From the NCBI RefSeq assembly GCF_037975245.1, contig NC_092568.1, forward strand, positions 4,227,001 through 4,291,000: a DNA stretch of 64,000 bases, given 5' to 3'. Positions 1-9,651 of this stretch are shown here, piece by piece (position 1 is the first letter of the stretch; each line of letters starts with the position of its first letter). A program made the position numbers and the translations under genes. The notes beneath the pieces were generated by a model that was not told the origin of the DNA, ran no database searches, and saw only the letters and a list, made by a program, of their open reading frames with translations. The DNA comes from Apostichopus japonicus (lineage: Eukaryota > Echinodermata > Holothuroidea > Aspidochirotida > Stichopodidae).

Positions 1-137
1 CATGTCAGTTAAGGCAGTCAGTTAAATGAGAGCCACGATTTCTTGACAACTTAAAAACAATGTGCAATTGTAGTTTCAGACTGATGATCTTCATCAATCG
101 CTTTTGTTTTCCTCTTGTTTTACTTTTGTTTTGACAG

Positions 138-322
138 ATTTTGCATCTGATGCCCAAAAGCAGGAATTCCTGCAGGAGATTCAGATGATGAAACACTTAG
201 GCTACCATCCTAACGTAGTCTGCCTGATAGGGTGCTGTACAGTCATGGACCCTGTGTGTTTGGTGGTAGAAACATGCCCTCAAGGTGACCTTAAAAAGTA
301 TCTCCTTACCAGTAGAAGTAAG
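138..322 (+). CDS. Receptor tyrosine kinase, internal exon (N-lobe, alpha-C helix to hinge)
   Basis: First visible coding exon of a receptor tyrosine kinase gene whose 5' part lies left of the window. It starts after a cag acceptor at 135-137 and ends before a gt donor at 323. The peptide contains FLQEIQMMKHLGYHPNVV, which is the alpha-C helix with its conserved Glu followed by the HPN turn, then LIGCC and the hinge VVETCPQGDLKKYL. This matches the N-lobe of FGFR, TIE and Cad96Ca-type kinases. The glycine-rich loop and catalytic Lys must be on upstream exons and are not seen. It ends on a complete codon and joins in frame to the exon at 3200. The assignment to RTKs is firm; the subfamily is not. 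Confidence 0.88.
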
Positions 323-1772
323 GTATGTTCGATACATGTGAACGGCAGACAGCCATTAGGAATGTAAATTCCCCTATCAATCCTCCTCCCCCCCCCCTCC
401 CACCCCATTCCTTCCCCCTTGATTACTCTGGTTTCAGCCAAAAGGCCCTGATAAAAACTCCACTGACATCATCATGGCCTTAGTTACTGATGCAAAGGAA
501 CTCTTTTATAAGTTCCGGTACTCTTTCTATGACAACCCTGCCAATTTTCTCTCACATTTATGAAATGACAACAAATATTTTCACATTGACGGTGATCTGT
601 AGAAATGATTTATACAACTATTAAAAGTTTTCAAAGGAGAATGCCTCGTCACATATAACTAAACGTGACTAAAGCTGCATGCTCCAGTTTCAACAAATGC
701 AACCAATCACTGCAAACAATTCAGCATGTGACCTAATCAAGCACCGGTAGTTAATAGAAAACGGTGGTTTTGTGCACTCATTGGTCTTGTAGTTTTGCGA
801 ATGTCAGTTATAATAATTTCTAGACTTGACGACTGCCTTCAAGTTGATCGAGTCAAGCTCCGATTCATTCCGATTCAGTTCAGCTGATACAAATCCCTAA
901 GCTGTCATTTAAATTGTCAGTCCTATACTACTCTTGTGACCGGTTTGATGTCGCATACCCCAGAGTCCATCCAAGGCTTGATATTCTGAATTGTTTGTGA
1001 GATCACTTGAGAAGGTATTAAGTATGTCAGGGTCTTCTTTCCACCTGCAAGTTATTCACCCCAGTGTGTCTGTTTTATCCTTATCGTTTAAAACAGCCGC
1101 AATGCACACCACGGTCCAGATATGAATTTGGGAAACATATTGTATAACTTCCGTTTGAAGTGTTACTGTAGTTAATCCATTGCTGCAAGCAATAACTGTT
1201 TTACATACAACTGATTAAATGATCAAATCAAATTTGTTGGGGGGTTAGACTGGAAAAATCTCTTCAGGGTATTGATCTAGGGTAATTCCTTGTTGTTTTT
1301 TTTGTGATCGTGTTTTATGTAGCAGCTATTTTCAGATACAAATCTCAATGAAAATGTAAATAATTTTGATGTTTTACCAGATAATCTTTCGGTGCCAATC
1401 GTATTTAAATTTTCTTTCTATATCTCGGTAAATATCTACGAGGAAGAGATGGGCTTTTAAAACGAAAGAAAACATAATTGCTACTAGGATGTAGTTTTGA
1501 CTTGAAGATGCATGCCAGTTTCCAGCAATTATTTTCAGCAATCAAACTTCAGCCATCAGTCTTTATTCCTTTAAGTGTAATTTCACTGTCAGTAGTGCAG
1601 CTTGCATCAGGAATTGAGCAATTTAGCCGACCAACATCGACATCAAGATATAGACAGTAACAAGACTTGTATGATCATTTATAGCATGCATATTTTGAAC
1701 TCATTCTGTCTCTTACTGTACAAAAATAAAACAAAACTGTTAGCAACTACTAAAGAGCCTGTGTAAGAGAAC

Positions 1773-1811
1773 ACAGACAGGTTAATGACCTGTGCTCATT
1801 AACCTGTCTGT
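1773..1811. repeat. Perfect 16-bp inverted repeat
   Basis: Arms at 1773-1788 (ACAGACAGGTTAATGA) and 1796-1811 are exact reverse complements, separated by 7 bases. It lies about 50 bp upstream of the hammerhead-like motif, so both may belong to the same mobile element remnant. Confidence 0.8.
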
Positions 1812-1858
1812 ATTCTGTGCATGTATTTGTCCCTTTTGTTACTGTTACTTGTCATTCA

Positions 1859-1897
1859 GCCTCTGAAGAAGATCCTGCTAGGATCGAAACGTCAGGC
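1859..1897 (+). ncRNA. Hammerhead-ribozyme-like motif
   Basis: The segment has the order of elements of a hammerhead ribozyme. Stem I is GCCT (1859-1862) with AGGC (1894-1897). The core box is CTGAAGA (1863-1869). Stem II is GATCC/GGATC with loop TGCTA (1871-1885). Then come GAAA (1886-1889), a palindromic ACGT that could form stem III between two copies, and the cleavage triplet GTC (1891-1893). One extra A (1870) sits between the core and stem II compared with the canonical motif, so activity is uncertain. Hammerheads with minimal stem III are known from Penelope-like elements and retrozymes. It lies in the sense strand of an RTK intron. Confidence 0.45.
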
Positions 1898-3199
1898 ACT
1901 CTTACTTTTACACATCTTTCTGTAAAATCCGACAAAGCGACTCCCTATAAAATCATGGTACAGTCCCCATTGATATGTGCTATAATAGACAGCTGCCATA
2001 CAAAAAGACAAATATCTGGACAATTTGTCCTGACTTTTCTTCAGTTAATGATACAGAGCTTGTTTCATGCTGCTTTTGCAAATGATCACATTGAATAAGA
2101 AAAACAATCTTTTTCTACTTGAAAACCTGTTTTGTTTTTCAGCAGGAAAACCTTGGTTAATAAATTACACGTTTCCTGTTAACTGTTCAAAATGTGTTCA
2201 TTTACACAAACTGTGGCACCGCTAATTAAAACTTTATTATGGGGTGGCCTTGATCACATCCAAAAGACTGCTGGGTATGTATGGTCACAAAACCCATTAC
2301 CAGCAGCAACCAACTAATTATGTACTCACTGTCAATTAATTAAGAAAATGTTAATTAAAACAATAAATCGTTTTGTAATTACAATCAAATTGTGACAAGT
2401 TAATATGCTGCAGGTTGTTAATAATAATAAATTTATTACAACCACATTTGTTCCAAACAGACCATCTTGGAGAGACACTTTTGATGGATTGTTTTTTTTT
2501 GGGGGGGGGGGTGGAGGGGGGTCAGGGATTCTTACTTCAATTTTCTGCAGTAAGAATTTGTATAAGAACTTGTTCTGACAGGCTTGTTTGCTCAGTAGAA
2601 AACAGCACAACCATACCAGTCCTAGTTTGTAAACCCCATTAGCACTAGATCAGTTTAATTATCTTGTAGGACTGAATCAACAGGTTACTTAAAGTGTCAA
2701 GAAGCTATCGAGCACTCTTTTGAAGAATTCAGGGTTCTATGATTGGTGCTTACAGAAACCACTTCTTCATGGTGGAGTAAATTTTGTTGGTATAATTCTT
2801 TTCACAGACTTGACACACTGACACTCTCTCACTGTGTTATGCATGTATGTATTGACTGCCGAATAAAGGGTTTGACAAACTGCTTAATTGTCTTTAATTA
2901 AATCACCAAATCTTAATTAGCCCACAATTCAAGATTATCATGGTTGGTGGTTCAGCTGGAATAAATTAATCCAAAGATTATCTTAAGATGAGATTAATGC
3001 AAGCCCTAATTTTTATTTTTAAATTAGGTCTATGTAATTCTTTAAGCAGCTCTACACATGGTTGTGCTAATTTATACTTAGCTTGATGAGGGGTGGGCTG
3101 GTGGGTGAGGGGGGGGGGTAAGTCTTCCCCGGTTGAATGTAAAAAATTCCCAAACTGAACCTTTTTCAGCAACAACCCATGTCATATCTTTTTCAACAG

Positions 3200-3295
3200 A
3201 TATTAGCAAGACTGAAAGAGGAGAATTTAGAAATTGATGACCTTTTGACCTCTGCAGATTTATTATCATTTGCTAGACAAATTACAATGGGCATG
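3200..3295 (+). CDS. Receptor tyrosine kinase exon (kinase insert and alpha-E helix)
   Basis: A 96-bp exon (32 codons) between an acag acceptor and a gtgag donor, in frame with the exons on both sides. It encodes a short, charged kinase insert (ILARLKEENLEIDDLL) and the alpha-E helix DLLSFARQITMGM that precedes the catalytic loop, as in FGFR and Cad96Ca-type receptors. It is too short to show as an isolated long open frame but is fixed by splice sites and homology. Confidence 0.85.
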
Positions 3296-3836
3296 GTGAG
3301 TTTTTAATTATATTCTCCCTGTTTTGGGGGTTTTGTTTCTTGTCCTAAAATGTTTTGCACTATGCTTTTATGTCGTATGAAGCTAATATATATTTTATAC
3401 ATTTTTTTTTCATTTACTTATGATATTAGTATGACATTATGCAAATACAGTAACTGGAGATATGAAATAGAACAGAAAAAAAGTAGAAAAGTGCAATATC
3501 GAGTTATAGTATTGTTACAATATTTCATACAAATAAATGACTGGATTCATGGAATTATTGGAATAACACAACTTATTTCCTAGAGACATAATAGGACAGG
3601 AGGGGTGGGGGGGGGGCTTCTGATCAAGTGCCTTGGCATTCATGGAGGGCTTGAATCGATAAGTTTGTCCGTCCAATCCTGGAATAGGATTTGACACCCC
3701 TGGTAGTCCTAATGAGATATCAACCAATTGTGAGGGTCACATTCTCGATGAATTTGAATTCTGATGTAATGGCACTTTTGTTTGTTGCTGGTAAAAGTTC
3801 ACTGACCTTGCATTAAATTTCATTTTACTTTTGCAG

Positions 3837-4051
3837 GAATACTTATCTCAAAAAGGTTATGTACACAGAGACTTGGCGGCAAGGAATGTTCTGGTGTCCG
3901 ATAATAAAAGTTTGAAAATAGCTGACTTTGGTCTCACCAGATATATCTATGAAGAAAGACAGTACGTAGGTAAAAAAGGGGCAAGAATACCAGTTAAGTG
4001 GATGTCAATAGAGGCCATTATTGATGGAGTTTACACAACAGAAAGTGATGT
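3837..4051 (+). CDS. Receptor tyrosine kinase exon (catalytic and activation loops)
   Basis: This exon carries the catalytic core. HRDLAARN begins at 3864 with the catalytic Asp, and DFG begins at 3924 with the Mg-binding Asp. The activation segment contains three tyrosines in RYIYEERQY, followed by IPVKWMSIEA. The HRDLAARN form is specific to receptor-type tyrosine kinases. The usual APE is replaced by SIE; TIE-family kinases have a similar WMAIE. The exon ends at GAT GT before gtaagt, and the split Val codon is completed by the next exon. All catalytic residues visible here are intact, so the kinase is expected to be active. Confidence 0.93.
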
Positions 4052-4436
4052 GTAAGTTTATAGTTCAGAGACTTGATTTACCCTGAAAGACTAGGGCTGG
4101 GCAAGCTCAGTGAAAATTAAGTATATTTAATGTAAATATATAAAACTATATGTAAAGATATATGTGGATATGTATGTTAATCACTGTATGTAAATATAAA
4201 TATACGTAAATATTTAATTAAGTATAAATTAAGTATATGTACTATCTATATAATCTTGTTTGTCTTGTCCTGTGACAACTTTGTAGTCCGGATGGGACAC
4301 AGAAGAAGCATTAACAATATCAATTTCAAAACAAAAGACGTTAACAAGAATGGAACCAGCTTTATTTTTCTTCCCCATTTATCTGATTACAGAGTCATTT
4401 CAACCTTCTATTGTTTCTTGTTTTCTTGTATATCAG

Positions 4437-4574
4437 ATGGTCATTCGGAGTCATTCTTTATGAAATAATAACTTTGGGAGGTGAACCTTACCCTGGTATT
4501 GTCAACAGAGATTTACCAAAGATGCTGTGTAGTGGATTCAGAATGGAGAGGCCTGAACAGTGCCCAGATGATTG
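4437..4574 (+). CDS. Receptor tyrosine kinase exon (alpha-F to alpha-G)
   Basis: A 138-bp exon after a tatcag acceptor. It completes the Val codon and encodes WSFGVILYEIITLGGEPYPG, the conserved DVWSFGV alpha-F segment and substrate-lobe helices, then RMERPEQCPDDW. It ends in the first two bases of a Trp codon, completed by the first base of the exon at 8074. The frame is retained across both junctions. Confidence 0.9.
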
Positions 4575-4610
4575 GTGAGTTAATAACCAAATCTGATGTT
4601 AACAAGATTG

Positions 4611-6735
4611 TCATTCAAATGGAGCATAAAGGAACAAACACAAGAAAACAAACAACAATGATATAGAATGGAAGAATGAAATGGAATGGAATGAAACACT
4701 GAAATAAGATAAAATAAATGAAACATATGAAATATACAGAAACAAATGAAACATAATGAAACAATCACAAAAGAATGTAACAATGAAACAGAATGGAAGA
4801 ATGGAATGGAATGCAACAATGAAAAAAGATAAAATAAATGAAACATGAAATGTACAGAAACAAATGAAACATAATGAAACAATCACAAAAGAATACAACA
4901 ATGAAATAGAATGGAAGAATGGAATGGAATGAAACAATGAAAAAAGATAAAATAAATGGAACATGAAATGTACAGAAACAAATGAAACATAATGAAACAA
5001 TCACAAAAGAATACAATAGTGAAACAGAATGAAAAAATGGAATGAAACCATGAAATATGATAAAACAAATGAAACATGAAATATACAGAAACAAATGGAA
5101 CATAATGAAACAATCACAAAAGAATACAGCAATGAAACAGAATGAAAGAATGGAATGGAATGAAACAATGAAATAAGATAAAACAAATGAAACATGAAAT
5201 ATACAGAAACAAATGGAACATAATGAAACAATCATAAAAGAATGTAATAATGAAACAGAATGAGAGAATTGAATGGAATGGAATGAAACAATGAAATAAG
5301 ATAAAACAAATGAAACATGAAATATACAGAAACAAATGGAACATAATGAAACAATCACAAAAGAATACAATAGTGAAACAGAATGAAAAAATGGAATGAA
5401 ACCATGAAATAGGATAAAACAAATGAAATATACAGAAACAAATGGAACATAATGAAACAATCACAAAAGAATACAGCAATGATACAGAATGAAAGAATGG
5501 AATGGAATGAAACAATGAAATAAGATAAAACAAATGAAACATGAAATATACAGAAACAAATGGAACATAATGAAACAATCATAAAAGAATGTAATAATGA
5601 AACAGAATGAGAGAATTGAATGGAATGGAATGAAACAATGAAATAAGATAAAACAAATGAAACATGAAATATACAGAAACAAATGGAACATAATGAAACA
5701 ATCACAAAAGAATACAGCAATGAAACAGAATGAAAGAATGGAATGGAATGGAATGAAACAATGAAAAAAGATAAAGCAAATAAAACATATGAAATGTACA
5801 GAAACAAATGGAACATAATGAAACATTCACAAAAGAATACAATAGTGAAACAAAATGAGAGAATGGAATGGAATGGAATGAAACAATGAAATACTGATAA
5901 ATCAAATGAAACATATGAAATGTACAGAAACAAATGGAATATAATGAAACAATCACAAAAGAATGAAACAATGAAACAGAATGAGAGAATGGAATGGAAT
6001 GAAACCATGAAATAAGATAAAATGAATGAAATGAAATGTAAAAAAACAAATGGACAATTACAAAAGAATACAAAACTGAAACAGAATGAAAGAATGGAAT
6101 GGAATGGAATGAAACAATGAAATAAGATAAATCAAATGAAACATATGAAATGTACAGAAACAATGGAACATAATGAAACATTCACAAAAGAATGTAACAA
6201 TGAAACAGAATGAGAGAATGGAATGGAATGAAACCATGAAATAAGATAAAATGAATGAAATGTAAAAAAACAAATGGAACATAATGAGACAATTACAAAA
6301 GAATACAACAATGAAACAGAATGAAAGAATGGAATGGAATGAAACAATGAAATAAGATAAATCAAATGAAACATATGGAATGTACAGAAACAATGGAACA
6401 TAATGAAACAATCACAAAAGAATACAATAGTGAAACAGAATGAAAAAAATGGAATGGAATGAAACCATGAAATAGGATAAACAAATGAAACAAATGAAGT
6501 GTAAAGAAACATAATGAAACAAAATAGAGAGAATACAACAATGAAACAGAATGAGAGAATGGAATGAATGAAACAATAAAATAAGATAAAACAGAGTGAA
6601 GCAATTATAGGAGCAGTATGAAATGAAATGAGACAGTTTGAAACCATGAATCTGAATGAAAAAATAATGAAACGGAATAAAAACTATTAAAACAGAATAA
6701 AACAAATGAAACCATAAAACAATAAATCAGAATGA
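4611..6735. repeat. A-rich tandem satellite, unit ~118 bp with internal GGAAT iterations
   Basis: About 16-17 diverged copies of a unit of roughly 113-125 bp. Each has a run of one to three GGAAT pentamers, then a GAAACAATGAAATAAGATAAA-like block, a block with TACAGAAACAAATGGAACAT, and AATCACAAAAGAAT. The array lies wholly in the RTK intron 4575-8073. The + strand is A-rich and T-poor, so the transcript would be strongly purine-skewed. The repetition creates overlapping open frames on the minus strand, up to 231 codons of Phe/Ser/Ile/Cys-rich sequence. These are artefacts of the period rather than genes. Confidence 0.95.
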
Positions 6736-8073
6736 ACAGATGCATTGTTTGCACACTGCTTTCAGATTTGCATACAATAGGTTTAGTTTGTATTGCCAGG
6801 CTGGCAGGTCTATATATATGTCAGTTTGATTTTTCATGAAAAGAAGAGTAAAACGTTGTTGCAAGCCTGCAAAGCTAGGATCATTCTTCAGTCTTTTTTT
6901 CTCCCATTCATTTTTTCATTTTTTCTTTTGGTATTACCTTATTTAAGTCATCTCAACACTGTCATTGGTAGCGCCCAATGTAAAAAATATTCCCAAATTG
7001 TCCTTTGTTTTGGTACCTTTCTCATTACACTTTACACATTTGCATTATAACAAAGAATAGTATTTTTACCTTTGTGTTGTTAACTAGACTGTATCATAAT
7101 AGGTAATGAAATGGAGCCATTGTTGGTAAAGATATATCTAGGGAAGTTGCCCAGAGCTTCATATGTAAAATACAGATGTGCTCATCATTAGCTCATTGTA
7201 CAAGTTAGATACATAGGAGCCAGCTCAAAGTCTTTAAGTGTGACACAGTTTAAACCACGCTGCAATAGGTTTTGCCCGATGTGTTACAATGTGTACTTCA
7301 GACTCACGTTATTGATGGTTTGGTGCCATGTACTCTCATATTCCTTCTGTATAGTTTTTCTTTTCGGCCGTTCAGTGATAACACATGACATATCATACAA
7401 CACAATCACGTAAACATAGGCCAACAACGTGCCCAAATTTTTCCTGAAAACAATTCTTCTTCTTGGAGGAGTGAATAAGCTGGGGGGGGGGGGGGGGGTA
7501 GGGGTGGAATGAAGACCTTCCTGAATAATTTTTTTATCTGTAATAATTCCTGAGCTGAGTTGGACTCATCCATTTGGATTTCTTCCCTCTCATCCATTGT
7601 TCTGTATTCTCTCCAAACCACTCAGTCCTTGAGAAAGCTGAAGTGAATCGTAGTCATTATTACTTGAGAGGGCAAAAGTATTTGGCTATTTTGTTTGTCA
7701 TAATGATTCATCATTATCATCCTGCTCAAGTCTCTCTTAAAGTATGCTCAGGGTTAAAAGTCCAATACCTGCATATTTCAGAATTTCAAAGAAATCTACA
7801 GTAGGCTAATCATCTTGACTGCTATAACAACATATTTGAGTATTAAAATTCTAATGGTACAGGGCAATTTTAGGGGTACTTGACCATTCCAGACATGTGC
7901 AATTGTGTCTGTATTGGTCAATCGGCTGTAGAGGGAGAAAGTGACACATAAACCAAACCCCTCCCCCTGACCCCAATACTAAGTTTGAATGGGACTGTGT
8001 AGAACTTACATACCACCTGAACTTTGAGGGTTACCAGTCAGTGTTATCGTCTCTATATTTCCCCGATCGCTAG
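6736..8073 (+). other. Remainder of RTK intron after the satellite
   Basis: Unique-looking intron sequence ending in the acceptor tag at 8071-8073. It contains an uninterrupted G run of 17 at 7482-7498. No exon was recognised. Confidence 0.6.
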
Positions 8074-8632
8074 GTACACCATGATGCTGGACTGCTGGCA
8101 TGAGACACCTAAACAAAGACCAAACTTTTCCAAACTGAGGCTTCAACTTGAAGCCATGCTGGAGGAGAGCACACCTTACCTGAGCCTTTACCCAAGCCAA
8201 GCGCACATCTTCCACTGTCTGGACGACATCCGCGAAGAGAGCGACGAAGTGGACTCTGCGAGCGAGGCAGAACCGATGCTGGACGATAGTGACAAGGTCG
8301 TCGAAACTAGCAGACAGCAAACACCTTCCACGCTGAATTTAAGCCGGTCCGGGTTGACATTTGATAGTCCCGATGAAAAAGACGAGAGCGATTCTGTCAT
8401 CGAGGGAGACGTAGAAGAGGATAACCACCCGAGGAAAGAATTAAATGGTTCGGTGGAGTACGTTAACACCGGAAGACAAATCTCGACTGAGTCTAACAAC
8501 AGGGATGAGCTGATATTGTCACTCTTATCCAGCCCAGATAGCTGTGATTCTGGAGTAGCTGTTGACAATAAGTTCCTGTACGACTCCAAAGGACAGCCCA
8601 TAGAATATGATGGTGTGGAGCAAATGGTTTAG
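8074..8632 (+). CDS. Receptor tyrosine kinase, last coding exon (C-lobe end and cytoplasmic tail)
   Basis: The exon completes the Trp codon and encodes YTMMLDCWHETPKQRPNFSKL, the conserved end of the kinase C-lobe (CW...RP). A tail of about 150 residues rich in Asp, Glu and Ser follows. The tail has few tyrosines. VEYVNTG contains a YxN motif, the known consensus for GRB2-type SH2 binding when phosphorylated, and EYDGVEQMV forms the C-terminus. The stop codon is TAG at 8630-8632. With the four upstream exons this gives a contiguous kinase C-terminal half. What else: the tail does not resemble a specific vertebrate receptor, so no symbol is given. Confidence 0.9.
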
Positions 8633-9651
8633 GCTTTGCATCGTTCACGAAGTGACATCCCGCCCAACGTTTAATATATGAGAACTCCTAAGGGTCAGTG
8701 TGGGAGACAGGAGAGTTATTGAGGGGGTTAAATCTGTCTTGCTGCCCCCAACGAAAGCTTGAGGCCTACACAGCCTGCAGTGGCTGTCATTATTTCTGTA
8801 CATTTCATTTTGGGAATACTGTAGATTATCAGGCTACTGTATGATTGTAAAACTCATGAACTATCAAAAAACGATGGTGATTAGCAAAGTAATTTAGGGT
8901 TCCTTTCTATGAACCGATTAACAGAGATGGCATTTTATTATATTAACCATACTACACTTATCCATCCATATCAGCAGTTGATAAATTGCCTTGTGTTGTA
9001 TTCCACAAAGTAGGGTTACCAAAATTTCTTTTTGGTTGAAAAGTGGGACAATGCATCCTGGGGAAGTGGTCTAATGGGGAGGGGATACCCCTCTCCACAT
9101 TACCAAATAACCAACATAAGAGTTATTAGGCCACCTGTTGCAACTATGTAGCCCCACGTAAGACAGTTTTTCGCCAAGCTTGTGGGGCTAACATGACATG
9201 CGGCCATCAATCATGTGTTTTGTATTGAAAATGATTATATCATGCTTGCAAAATGGTCACATATGCTCATATAGGGATGCGTACTAAATGTGTCCTATTG
9301 ATAGTTTATATAACATGAAGCAATGATTTTTTTTCGGATCATCACAAACACCTTAGAAATGTTGACAAGTTAGTTTGACGCCAGGACAAACATATTTTGT
9401 GCTGGCCCTTTGAGAGAAAAAAAATTCTGTCCAGTTTTTTATATAAGTTGAATTGAGTAAAGTTTCACTCATCGTATCTTCAGTTTCTTTTGAAACAATG
9501 AAAAATTATGAAAGCATGCATTTTTTTCCCGTTTTTTTCTTTGGAAAGATATTTCAAGAACTGTTTTCTTTCTTCCCATTTATATAAAATATATGCCCAC
9601 CCCTAACTTCTGTAATAAGCTGTTTCTTCTGTAACCCACAAAGAGAATAAA
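8633..9651 (+). other. Probable RTK 3' UTR with hairpin
   Basis: Non-coding sequence from the RTK stop to a canonical polyadenylation signal. It includes a potential stem-loop with 9-bp arms, TAGCCCCAC (9149-9157) and GTGGGGCTA (9182-9190). The extent of the UTR is inferred from the AATAAA signal. Confidence 0.5.
9646..9651 (+). terminator. Polyadenylation signal AATAAA
   Basis: Canonical AATAAA about 1 kb after the RTK stop codon, followed by T/G-rich sequence (TTGACAATATTTGTC). It is a plausible 3' end for the RTK transcript. Confidence 0.4.

Larger units (their letters stand above)
323..3199 (+). other. RTK intron (2.9 kb)
   Basis: Intron between RTK exons, gt at 323 and ag at 3198-3199. 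It holds an inverted repeat at 1773-1811 and a hammerhead-like motif at 1859-1897, which together suggest a remnant of a Penelope-like or similar element, plus poly-G/poly-C tracts near 2505 and 3110. No coding exon was recognised in the rest. The short open frames in this stretch look like chance. Confidence 0.75.

Noticed and set aside
4580-6705. Long overlapping minus-strand open frames rich in Phe, Ser, Ile and Cys
   Set aside because: They follow the ~118-bp satellite period exactly, have repetitive composition and no gene structure. They arise because the T-rich strand of the repeat lacks stops.
8188-8601. 137-codon minus-strand frame opposite the RTK tail
   Set aside because: It is a shadow of the + strand coding sequence, Ser/Leu-rich because of the Glu/Asp-rich sense strand.
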